NCBI GenBank assembly: GCA_019634895.1
Contig: JAHCAM010000002.1
Span: 124,001-188,000, forward strand
Direction: 5' to 3'
Length of the DNA: 64,000 nt
Origin: Steroidobacteraceae bacterium
GTDB taxonomy: Bacteria > Pseudomonadota > Gammaproteobacteria > Steroidobacterales > Steroidobacteraceae
Below are positions 33,675-42,531 of this stretch, piece after piece; positions within the stretch are counted from its first letter, which is position 1, and the number at the start of each line of letters is the position of its first letter. The position numbers and the translations under genes were made by a program. The notes below the pieces were generated by a model that saw nothing but the letters and a program-made list of their open reading frames with translations, was not told the DNA's origin and did not search any database.

Positions 33675-35936
33675 TCAGTTGAATCTGAACGATCCGACCT
33701 GGTGCACCGCCTTCACGTCGGCGCTGCGGCCCGGACCATGGCACAGCGCGCAGGTTTCGGTGCCGGAGGATACCAGCGCGCCGGTGCTGGTCTTGCCCGC
33801 GTTGAAATCGCCGCCGTTCTGCCGCATGTGCTCGGCCGCCAGCGCGCCGGTGTGGCACGACGAGCAGACCGACGCATTCGGCGAGATCGCCACGTCGTCC
33901 GTCAGGATCGCGCGGTTGGCGCCGGCATCCATGGTCGTCGCCAGCACCAGCGCCGGATCCACCGGATAGTACGTGTCCGGACGGTGGCAGCCTTCGCAGT
34001 TCTTGAGGCGGCCCGGATAGCCGACCTCGAACGTGAACGCGCCGCTGAAGCCGCAGATCTGGAACGCCTCGCCCTGCCGGCCCGAGCCATCCACGCCCGA
34101 GGCATGGATCGCGTGGATCATGCGCTTCATGTCCATGGTCTGGTCGTCCGGCCCGGCCACGTTGACGCAGGCCGATCCCGCCACCCGCCGGTTGATGTCG
34201 GTCGCGTTCGGGTTGTGGCAGGTCGAGCACAGCTCGGTGTTGCCGGTGCGGTTGTTGCCGTGCAGCGAGAGCACGTTGTGGCAGTCGTTGCACTTGTCGA
34301 TGTTGACCACCTGCCGGCGCGCGACCGGCGCCGCGTCGGTGATCGCGAACGCCCGGCCGGCGCCCGCGACCTTCAGGCTGGTCAGGACGCCGCCGATGCT
34401 GACCTGCGGGCGGCCCTCGATGATCGCCATGCCCGAACCGGAGATGCCGGTGGGAATCGCGACGGAGGCGGACTTGGTGAAGGTGTTGGTCCCGTCGTTG
34501 GTGCGGCCAGCCGCGGCCTTGAAGTCGATCACGATCGGCCCGAACGGAACGCCGCTCGCCACCGGGCGCGCCAGCGTATTGTTGGGATCCACGTTGCCGA
34601 AATCGGCATTGGTCCAGGCGATGTCGACGCGCAGGCTGGCACTCGCCGTCTGGAACGGACCGGCCGGGTCGCCGACGTCGTAGTTCGTTCCGGTGAGCGG
34701 GTTGCGTACGCGGATCGTGACCGCCGGAATCTGCCCGGGCGCGGTGTTGGCGACGCTGACCACCTGGTACTCGAAGGCCTGTGCCGCCGTGTCCTCCAGG
34801 ATCTCGTGCGCGACCGGCACCTGCACCAGCCGGCCGTTGGAGCCGGTCACCGTGCCGGTCGGACCGTGGCAGCCGGCGCACTGGGTGTCGTCGCTGAAGG
34901 TGAACCCGCCCGGGTGCACGCCGTCCTCGATCGCGAAGTTGTGCACCGCATTCGCGATGCCGTCGTCGTAGTGGCAGGTGCCACAGGCGGCGCGGTTGAT
35001 CACCTGGCGATAGTTGCTCGCCTGCGGCGTGCCGGCGTCGCTTTCCTGGTGGCAGGTCTGGCAGTTGCGGATGTCCTGCGGGAAGTGAATGTTCGACCAC
35101 TCGTAGAGCACGCCGCCGAAGCCGACGATCTGGTAGTCCGGCCGGCGCGAGTGGATGTTGTGGATCATCCGCTTCATGTCCACGCTGTTGCCGGTGTCGC
35201 CGTCGATCGAGGACGGGTTGTGGCAGGTGACGCAGTACTCGACGTCGGTGCGCGCGCCGCCGTGGAAATTCAGCACGTCATGGCAGGCATTGCAGGTGTC
35301 GTTGTCGACGATCAGGCGCGTGAAGGTCGGCGCGCCACCGGCCGGCACGAAGTCGAAGATGCCGTTGCCGGTGATCGGCGCCTGGTTGCGGATCTCGATG
35401 CCGAGGCGATGTGTCTTGTTCGCGTCATAGGCGGGCGCCGCGGTGTAGGCGGTCAGGGCGCTCGCGAAGGTGTAGCGGTAGGTGCCGTCGTTGTTGTCGA
35501 CCAGCCGGGCCGCGGCCGCGGTCTCGGTCGTGGCCTGCCGGAATGCGCCGCTGGTGCGCGAGACGTAGGACTGCCACTGGCTCGATGCGCCGCTGCCGGC
35601 CGGGGCCGGCGACAGCTGCGCGAGCACGAAGCGGGCATCCGCGGGGGCGAGGCCGACGAGTCCCTGGTTCAGGTCGTTCGACAGCCGGAAGTTGACGACC
35701 GGCGCGCCGCCGCCGGCCGGCACGGTGACGCTGTTGACGGTGATGTTGATGGAAGTGGCGCTGCCGATCGGGACGCCGCCGCCGCCGCCGGGAGGACCCG
35801 GAGGACCGGGAGGTCCGCCGGCGCCCGGAGGACCAGCGGGACCCTGAACGCCGGCCGATCCGCCGTCGCTGCAGCCCGCCGCGATTGCGCCGAGTGACAG
35901 CAGAAGAATCAAACGCAATGCAGATTTGGCGTCCAT
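33675..35936 (-). CDS. OmcA/MtrC-like extracellular decaheme lipoprotein with collagen-like stalk
   Basis: This 753-residue surface cytochrome exchanges electrons with extracellular acceptors or donors. The lipobox GAIAAGC puts the lipid anchor on Cys22. A Gly-Pro-rich collagen-like stretch (about 29-50, GPPGPPGPPG) follows, then a beta domain. Pentaheme cluster 1 is CNACH, CVTCH, CQTCH, CGTCH, CAGCH. A second beta domain follows, then pentaheme cluster 2: CNDCH, CSTCH, CEGCH, CSSCH, CALCH. This is the four-domain MtrC/OmcA plan. ATG 35936 has AAGGA 10 bases upstream; an in-frame start at 35975 is less well supported. It is the first gene of the conduit operon, divergent from the sensor kinase. 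Confidence 0.92.
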   Translation of the reverse strand: MDAKSALRLILLLSLGAIAAGCSDGGSAGVQGPAGPPGAGGPPGPPGPPGGGGGVPIGSATSINITVNSVTVPAGGGAPVVNFRLSNDLNQGLVGLAPADARFVLAQLSPAPAGSGASSQWQSYVSRTSGAFRQATTETAAAARLVDNNDGTYRYTFASALTAYTAAPAYDANKTHRLGIEIRNQAPITGNGIFDFVPAGGAPTFTRLIVDNDTCNACHDVLNFHGGARTDVEYCVTCHNPSSIDGDTGNSVDMKRMIHNIHSRRPDYQIVGFGGVLYEWSNIHFPQDIRNCQTCHQESDAGTPQASNYRQVINRAACGTCHYDDGIANAVHNFAIEDGVHPGGFTFSDDTQCAGCHGPTGTVTGSNGRLVQVPVAHEILEDTAAQAFEYQVVSVANTAPGQIPAVTIRVRNPLTGTNYDVGDPAGPFQTASASLRVDIAWTNADFGNVDPNNTLARPVASGVPFGPIVIDFKAAAGRTNDGTNTFTKSASVAIPTGISGSGMAIIEGRPQVSIGGVLTSLKVAGAGRAFAITDAAPVARRQVVNIDKCNDCHNVLSLHGNNRTGNTELCSTCHNPNATDINRRVAGSACVNVAGPDDQTMDMKRMIHAIHASGVDGSGRQGEAFQICGFSGAFTFEVGYPGRLKNCEGCHRPDTYYPVDPALVLATTMDAGANRAILTDDVAISPNASVCSSCHTGALAAEHMRQNGGDFNAGKTSTGALVSSGTETCALCHGPGRSADVKAVHQVGSFRFN

Positions 35937-36051
35937 TGTCGCTTTATCCTTCGTATTGACGAATGGCCGGCGCAACCCTTCGGATTGCCCGGACAGGATG
36001 CGCTAGTTCCCCAATTCTCACAACCGCATTCCGGGGCAAATCCCGTCCGCA

Positions 36052-36067
36052 GAACATACGTATCTTC
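36052..36067. promoter_or_regulatory. palindrome in the divergent region of the conduit operon and sensor kinase
   Basis: GAACATACGTATCTTC is a palindrome with one mismatched pair and ATACGTAT at its core. It lies in the 210-base region between the MtrC-like gene and the kinase. A regulator site here could act on both. No clear -35/-10 or -24/-12 promoter was seen in this interval. Confidence 0.35.
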
Positions 36068-36146
36068 CGCAGTAGCCTGCGAAAACCGACCTGCGACGCT
36101 GTGAAGCCGGGTCGGCCGCCGCGCGGGCCGGGATGCGGGGAGTTTC

Positions 36147-37771
36147 GTGGGACCCAGGACGCTTCAGCTCAAGGTCGGCCTGTACCTGGCGATCGCCGTC
36201 ACGATCGCGCTGCTCGCATTCACGCTGCTCGTCGTCCGCCAGCAACGGGAGCAGCTCGAGCGCGAGGCGGCAAGCCGCGTCACGCAACTGTCCGAGATGA
36301 TCACGCGCAGCACTCGATTCGCAATGCTGCTGAACCAGCCCGAGCACGTGCACCAGATCATCAAGGCGGTCGGCAGCCATCGCAGCATCGACCGGATCCG
36401 GATCTTCAGCAAGGAGGGCCGGATCATCGATTCCACCTACCCGCAGGAGATCGGGCTGACGGTGGACCGGACGGCCGAGGGCTGCGTGGCCTGCCACCGC
36501 AGCGGGGAGCCGGCCGAACAGTTCTCCGGCGCCGACCGGGTGCGCATCTTCCCGGCTCCCGGCGGCGCGCGGCTGCTCGGCAGCATGGAAGTCATCCGCA
36601 ACGAGCCGTCGTGCAGCAATGCCAGCTGCCACTGGCACAGCAGCGAACAGTCCGTGCTCGGCGTCCTCGACATCGTCTATTCGCTCGACGAGATCGACCG
36701 CGGCATGCGCCGCAATGCGGCCGTCATCGGCGTGCTGGCGCTCGGCCTGGGCGTCGTCGCGCTGCTGGCGATCCAGGTGCTGGTGCGGCGCCTCGTCTAC
36801 CTGCCGTTGCGCGACCTCGAAACCGGCGCCCGACGGCTGTCCGCGGGTGACCTCGACCAGCCGATCCCGGTGCGCAGCGCCGACGAATTCGGCGAGCTGG
36901 CGGCCTCGTTCAATGCGATGACGGCCGCGCTGAGGAACTCGCGGGAGGAACTGCGCGAGTGGGGCCGGACCCTCGAGGAGAAGGTCGAGAAGCGCACCCG
37001 CGAGCTGAAGATGGCGGAGGCCGAGGCCGCACGCGGCGAGAAACTGGCCTCGGTCGGCCTGCTGGCCGCCGGCATCGCCCACGAGCTGAACAACCCGCTG
37101 ACCGGCATCCTGACGTTCTCGACGCTGATCCGGAAGAAGACGCCGGACGGCAGCCCCGAGGCGGAAGACCTGGACCTGGTGATCCGGGAAACCCGGCGCT
37201 GCGCCACCATCATCCGGCGGCTGCTCGATTTCGCTCGCGAAAAGACGCCGGAGAAGAAATACTGCGACCTGAACCAGCTGGTGGAGGAGACGGCGCGCAT
37301 CGTCGAGCGGCCGGCACGGGTGCGCGACATCGGCATCGCGCTCGATCTCGGCCGCGACCTGCCGCCCGCCTGGGTCGACGCGGATCTGGTCAGGCAGGTC
37401 GTCATGAACATGCTGGTCAATGCCCAGCACGCAATCGAGGACAAGGGCAGCATCACGATCCGCACGCGCCTCGCGTCCGGCGTGGCCGGGCCCGTGCCGG
37501 GCGCGCCGCCGGTGCCGATGATCGAGCTGTCCATCATCGACACCGGTTGCGGGATCCCCGAGCAGAACCTGAAGCGGATCTTCGACCCGTTCTTCACCTC
37601 GAAGGAGGTCGGCAAGGGCACCGGCCTCGGGCTGTCGGTCAGCCACGGCATCGTCAGCGCGCACGGCGGGTTCATCCAGGTCGAGAGCCGGGTCGGCGAG
37701 GGATCCACGTTCCGCGTCTGCCTGCCGGTGGATCCGCCGCCGGGCGAGGCTGGCGCGGGCGGGAGCGCGCC

Positions 37772-37775
<4 letters not shown>
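36147..37775 (+). CDS. sensor histidine kinase with c-type haem motifs in its periplasmic domain
   Basis: This 542-residue kinase has TM1 at about 11-30, a periplasmic domain at about 31-190 and TM2 at about 191-213. A HAMP region follows, then a coiled coil, the H-box GIAHELNNPLTG (phospho-His312) and an ATPase domain with NMLVNAQHAI, DTGCGIP and GKGTGLGLSV. The periplasmic domain carries CVACH (113-117) and CSNASCH (156-162), a CX2CH plus a CX4CH haem-attachment motif, so it probably senses redox state or a gas through covalent haem. GTG 36147 has GGGGAG 6 bases upstream. It overlaps the response regulator by 4 bases and is divergent from the electron-conduit operon. Confidence 0.9.
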
Positions 37776-39196
<1,421 letters not shown>

Positions 39197-39200
39197 GGCG

Positions 39201-39854
39201 CTAGTCGGGCTTCTTCTCGACTTCCTCGTAGCCGGTGATCATCGCCTTGAAGTGCCTCGAGGGCGGGTGCGCGAGGCTCGCCAGGTAGGGATGCACGAGG
39301 ATGAATCCGGTGAAGAAGATGAAGCACAGCACGTGCACCGTGGCGACCACGCGGACGCCGCCGAACAACTGCACGGCGCCGGCGAAGCGGTGCAGGTCCC
39401 AGAGCAGCAGGCCGGTGAAGAACTGCAGCGGCACGACCAGCATCATGATGATCTGGTAGGCCATGCTCTGCAGCGGGTTGAACTTCCGGTACACGCTCAC
39501 GTGATGCGGATTGGGGTCGCCGCGGAAGATGCCGTAGCCGTAGTAGCGCAGCTGCCGCAGCGTGCCGCGGAAGTGCTTCATCGGGCTCAGTTCCGGGTGA
39601 TAGACGCGGATCTTGTCCGTGAACAGGTAGAACAGCAGCCAGATGAAGAAGTTGGCGATCAGCAGGAAGCCGATCCAGTTGTGCAGGTGGACCGCGGTGC
39701 GGAAGGACATCAGCCCGACCAGGTCCACGTAGCGGATCTGGATGCCGGTCAGGATCAGGGCGATGAACCCGAGCGCGTTGATCCAGTGCCAGACGCGGAC
39801 CGGCAGGGGATGCACGTAGATCCGTTCGGTCGCGCCGGAAGCCTGCTGCGCCAT
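39201..39854 (-). CDS. cytochrome b561-type membrane subunit
   Basis: This 217-residue, four-helix protein resembles the cytochrome b subunits of formate dehydrogenase, Ni-Fe hydrogenase and thiosulfate reductase. Haem-ligand histidine candidates lie in IYVHPLPVRVWHWINALGF, AVHLHNWIGFLL and VATVHVLCFIFFTGFILVHP. It begins one base after the stop of the heptaheme cytochrome gene, so the two subunits probably form a quinone-linked membrane module passing electrons between the quinone pool and periplasmic haems. Its stop is nearly contiguous with the convergent response-regulator stop. Confidence 0.85.
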   Translation of the reverse strand: MAQQASGATERIYVHPLPVRVWHWINALGFIALILTGIQIRYVDLVGLMSFRTAVHLHNWIGFLLIANFFIWLLFYLFTDKIRVYHPELSPMKHFRGTLRQLRYYGYGIFRGDPNPHHVSVYRKFNPLQSMAYQIIMMLVVPLQFFTGLLLWDLHRFAGAVQLFGGVRVVATVHVLCFIFFTGFILVHPYLASLAHPPSRHFKAMITGYEEVEKKPD

Positions 39855-39855
39855 C

Positions 39856-41013
39856 TCACTCTCCCCCGGAGCCGGCGCGCCGCGCGCGGTGCTTCCGGAA
39901 CAGCCATTTCAGCGTCATGTGCCCGGCAGGAACGCCGATGCCGCCCGCCAGCGCGAGCAGGAACAGCAGGTCGAGGAACGGGCTGCGGGTGCCGCCGATC
40001 GCGTAGAACTCCGGCAGCGATTCCACGGCCAGCGCCGAACCCAGGATCTCCGCCTTCGCCGGATAGCGCAGCGGCCGGCCGTCGGTGCCGACGATCGAGA
40101 CGGTGACGTTCCGGAACGGCTCGGCGCCGTAGCGGTGGCAACTGTCGCAGGCGCGGATCGCCTCTTCCCTGGCGAGGAGGCCGTGCGCCAGCACGTCCTC
40201 GCGCAGCTCGACGCGGCCGCGGAGCCGGCGCGGTCCCGGGGCGTCGCGGTTGATGCGCTGCAGCAGGCCGCGCAGTTCCAGGGCGTCGAGTCCGTCGCCG
40301 TCCGCATCCGCGGCGCGGGCCAGTTCCCCGAACGGCGTCGCGCCTTCCTGCTCGACGACCCAGCCTGCGGCGCCGCCGTGCAGCCTGAGGTCGATCATCC
40401 GCGGCGCTTCCGGGGCGTGGCAGGCGGCGCAGGACACGACCTCATGGTGGGTGCGGGAGTTCGGCAGCCACTTCGCGTGCGCGGCAAGGTCCGCGGAATG
40501 GCAACGGACGCAGGTCTCGTAGGCCGTGCGCGGCGTCACCGCATGCGAGCCGTGGCAACCGGAACAGAGCGGGGCGAGCGGATCGCCTTCCGCTGCGCGC
40601 CGGGCGTGGACGCTGCCGGCGTGCCGCTCCGCCGCGTCGGCGTGGCACAGGCCGCAGGCCTCGGCCCGCTCGATCGCATACTGCCGCCGGCTCTGGATGT
40701 CCTTGCCCTGCGCCGGATGCACGCTGGCGTCGATGTCCGCGTGGCAGGCGCCGCAGCCGAAGGCACCGTGAACCGAGCGCGCATAGGGACCCGCGGCGAC
40801 ATGCAGGGAAAGCGTTTCGCCGTCCGGCAGCGACCTGGCCAGGGCTTCCATGGAGTGGCAACCGAGGCAGGCGGCATCCGCGTCGGAGAGGGCGGGTTCG
40901 ACGGCATCCGCGGCCGCGCACAGGGCAGGTTGCGCGGCGACCGCCAGCACCACGGCGCAGAAGTGCCGCATCGCCGCTCGCATCGTGGCGTCGAGTCGCT
41001 GCAATCGCGCCAT
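39856..41013 (-). CDS. membrane-anchored heptaheme c-type cytochrome with EF-hand-like loop
   Basis: This 385-residue exported cytochrome has seven CxxCH motifs: CLGCH (49-53), CGACH, CGLCH, CSGCH, CVRCH, CAACH and, after a long insert, CDSCH. Between haems 6 and 7 lies DADGDGLDALEL, a DxDxDG EF-hand-like calcium loop. The C-terminus carries one membrane helix (LDLLFLLALAGGIGVPAGH) and a basic cytoplasmic tail. ATG 41013 follows GGGGAGGG closely; ATG 41034 is an alternative that would lie upstream of the predicted transcription start. Together with the cytochrome b gene one base downstream it probably forms a quinol dehydrogenase feeding the periplasmic decaheme cytochrome. An FNR-type box lies upstream. 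Confidence 0.87.
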   Translation of the reverse strand: MARLQRLDATMRAAMRHFCAVVLAVAAQPALCAAADAVEPALSDADAACLGCHSMEALARSLPDGETLSLHVAAGPYARSVHGAFGCGACHADIDASVHPAQGKDIQSRRQYAIERAEACGLCHADAAERHAGSVHARRAAEGDPLAPLCSGCHGSHAVTPRTAYETCVRCHSADLAAHAKWLPNSRTHHEVVSCAACHAPEAPRMIDLRLHGGAAGWVVEQEGATPFGELARAADADGDGLDALELRGLLQRINRDAPGPRRLRGRVELREDVLAHGLLAREEAIRACDSCHRYGAEPFRNVTVSIVGTDGRPLRYPAKAEILGSALAVESLPEFYAIGGTRSPFLDLLFLLALAGGIGVPAGHMTLKWLFRKHRARRAGSGGE

Positions 41014-41052
41014 GTTCCCTCCCCGGACCGCCATGTTAATCCGCCGGGCGCG

Positions 41053-41082
41053 CGGCGGGGTTGACCTGAATCAACCCCGCCG
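41053..41082 (-). promoter_or_regulatory. FNR-type box in a longer inverted repeat, promoter of the heptaheme cytochrome
   Basis: The minus strand reads TTGATTCAGGTCAA (41074-41061), 9 of 10 defined positions of the FNR/Anr consensus TTGAT-N4-ATCAA. If its centre is at -41.5, the start falls at 41026 and the -10 hexamer is TAACAT (41038-41033), 4 of 6 to consensus. That leaves a 12-base leader holding the GGGGAGGG ribosome site. The box sits inside a perfect 12-bp inverted repeat (CGGCGGGGTTGA / TCAACCCCGCCG) that also spans the stop codon of the receiver gene. An intercistronic RNA hairpin is therefore an alternative or additional role. Confidence 0.6.
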
Positions 41083-41799
41083 GTTCGCCAGCGCCCGCAT
41101 GCCCGTCCAGGCCAGCATGCCGAGGCCGATGAACGGGAACAGCAGCGCATAGAGCAGGCCGATGAAGGGCGCGGCGACGAACAGGGCGACGTTCTTCAGG
41201 AAACCGCCGGCCCGGCGCACGACGCGGATCTCGGCGAGGGCCTTCGCGCCCATCCAGGCGAGGACCGCGAGCCCGACCAGCGGACCGACGACCAGGTAGA
41301 AGAGGCCGATGAACGGCGCCGCGAGGAACAGGGCGGCGCCTTTCCAGGCGCTCTGCACCCTGGCCGGCCCGGCGGCCGCCGGCGCAGCGGCAACCGCTTC
41401 CGCCCCGGCCTCGGGCGCCGGCACTGCCGCCGCCTCGTGCAGCGCCTGTTCCGCGCTGCCCTCGATCATCTCGGGCGACAGCGGCTTGTGCAGGAAGCCG
41501 GCGACGCCTGCCGCGCGGGCCTGGGCTTCGTTGGCCTCCGTCCCGTAGCCGGTGACGATCACGACCGGCAGCCACGGCTGGCTGGCCTTGATCCGCCGCG
41601 CCACCTCGATGCCGTCGATGCCCGGCATCTTGATGTCGGTGAACACGACGTCGTACTTCTCGGCCTTCAGCTTCTGCAGCGCTTCCACGCCGTCGCGGGC
41701 GCTGATCACCGCGTATCCCTTTCCCGTCAGGACCCGGTCGAAGCTCCTGGCGACCACCGGATCGTCGTCAACGACCAGCACTTTGCGCTGCGTGTTCAT
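41071..41799 (-). CDS. receiver-domain protein tethered to a duplicated hydrophobic module
   Basis: This 242-residue protein has an N-terminal CheY-like receiver (phospho-acceptor Asp55 in VVFTDIKMPG, FLHKPLS lysine). An Ala/Pro-rich linker leads to two near-identical hydrophobic repeats: ALFLAAPFIGLFYLVVGPLV and ALFVAAPFIGLLYALLFPFI, each followed by a LAWxGxxAL tail. There is no DNA-binding or enzymatic output domain. The receiver may signal by placing itself at, or altering, the inner membrane. It overlaps the preceding receiver gene as ATGA (AAGGAGA 6 bases upstream of the ATG) and precedes the heptaheme cytochrome gene. Confidence 0.85.
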   Translation of the reverse strand: MNTQRKVLVVDDDPVVARSFDRVLTGKGYAVISARDGVEALQKLKAEKYDVVFTDIKMPGIDGIEVARRIKASQPWLPVVIVTGYGTEANEAQARAAGVAGFLHKPLSPEMIEGSAEQALHEAAAVPAPEAGAEAVAAAPAAAGPARVQSAWKGAALFLAAPFIGLFYLVVGPLVGLAVLAWMGAKALAEIRVVRRAGGFLKNVALFVAAPFIGLLYALLFPFIGLGMLAWTGMRALANRRG

Positions 41800-42218
41800 G
41801 GCATTCTCCTTGCTTCGATCTGGTCCGGCACCCGGCGCAGCGCCCACTGCTTGCGCGTCGCGGCGCCGGTTGCTGCGTGAATCACTTCATCCGGTCCGAC
41901 CGGCTTGGTCAGGTAGTCGCAGGCACCTGCCTCGACCGCTTCCTTCACGGTCTCGAGGCTCGGGTACCCGGTGACGATGACCACCTCGGTCTCGGGCCAG
42001 CGCTGCTTGATCATGCGCAGCACTGCCAGGCCGTCGGTTCCGGGCATGCGCAGGTCGAGGAGGATCACGTCGAACGGCTGCTGCTCCATCGCGCGCATCG
42101 CCTCGTCGCCGTTCCAGACGGCGACGACGTGACAGTGCGCGCCGGCCAGCGAGCGCTGGTGGGAGAGCCGCACGACTTCGTCATCGTCCACGACCAGGAT
42201 CTTTGTCTTCGCGTCCAC
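41796..42218 (-). CDS. single-domain response regulator (CheY-like)
   Basis: This 140-residue stand-alone receiver has ILVVDDDE acidic residues, Asp55 in VILLDLRMPG, the VTGY switch region and YLTKPVG lysine, then a short basic tail. The start is taken as GTG 42218, with GGAG 5 bases upstream. The in-frame ATG at 42257 lies upstream of the transcription start predicted from the sigma-54 promoter and has no ribosome site. It is the first gene of an operon with the membrane-tethered receiver and perhaps the cytochromes. It may relay phosphate from the haem kinase or another kinase. Confidence 0.85.
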   Translation of the reverse strand: MDAKTKILVVDDDEVVRLSHQRSLAGAHCHVVAVWNGDEAMRAMEQQPFDVILLDLRMPGTDGLAVLRMIKQRWPETEVVIVTGYPSLETVKEAVEAGACDYLTKPVGPDEVIHAATGAATRKQWALRRVPDQIEARRMP

Positions 42219-42259
42219 CTCGGCTCCTCGCGTGTCTTCCGTCTTCCCGCCCTTCATGG

Positions 42260-42275
42260 AGCAACTTTCGTGCCA
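42260..42275 (-). promoter_or_regulatory. sigma-54 (-24/-12) promoter of the receiver-gene operon
   Basis: The minus strand reads TGGCACG-AAAG-TTGCT, a full match to the sigma-54 consensus TGGCACG-N4-TTGCW with the invariant GG and GC 10 bases apart. Transcription would start near 42249, 31 bases before the GTG at 42218. An NtrC-class activator is encoded 3 kb away. Confidence 0.85.
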
Positions 42276-42301
42276 GCCTGGCCGCGGGCCGAGGAAGTCG
42301 C

Positions 42302-42318
42302 CTTGATTCAAGCACTTG
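42302..42318. promoter_or_regulatory. candidate upstream activator site for the sigma-54 promoter
   Basis: CTTG-ATT-CAAG-CA-CTTG, alternating CTTG/CAAG half-sites, lies about 55-70 bases upstream of the predicted start. That is somewhat close for an NtrC-type enhancer but possible. The rest of the gene-free stretch 42319-42481 shows nothing else recognisable. Confidence 0.35.
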
Positions 42319-42481
42319 CGATCCAGCCCGGGTCCGGTGCCGCAACGGCCCATGGTCCCGTGTCCCCGCACAGGTACATTCTTTTCAGGCGGCGGGCCGG
42401 TGGCTGAGGCGGCGTGCCCTTGTGTTTCAGGCACATGCGCGGTCCGGGCGGTGCACGTTCTCCCTGTGCACCCGGGCAAAG

Positions 42482-42505
42482 AAAAGCCCCCTGGCGGGGG
42501 CTTTT
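42482..42505 (-). terminator. intrinsic terminator after the trypsin-like gene (can work in both directions)
   Basis: AAAAGCCCCC and GGGGGCTTTT form a perfect 10-bp stem with a 4-base loop, ending in four T on either strand. It lies 26 bases beyond the stop of the trypsin-like gene and insulates it from the sigma-54 operon. Confidence 0.88.
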
Positions 42506-42531
42506 CGCGACCGGAAGACGGATCCTGATCG

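Noticed and set aside
35937..36146. Sigma-54 promoter for the conduit operon
   Set aside because: The best candidate (GGACGGGATTTGCC near 36035-36050, minus strand) has GG and GC 9 bases apart instead of 10 and a poor -24 element.
30545..36146. FNR boxes ahead of the MtrC-like gene
   Set aside because: No TTGAT-N4-ATCAA with fewer than three mismatches was seen in the divergent region.
42251..42257. ATG 42257 as start of the stand-alone receiver
   Set aside because: It has no ribosome site and lies upstream of the start predicted from the -24/-12 promoter; GTG 42218 has GGAG at 5 bases.
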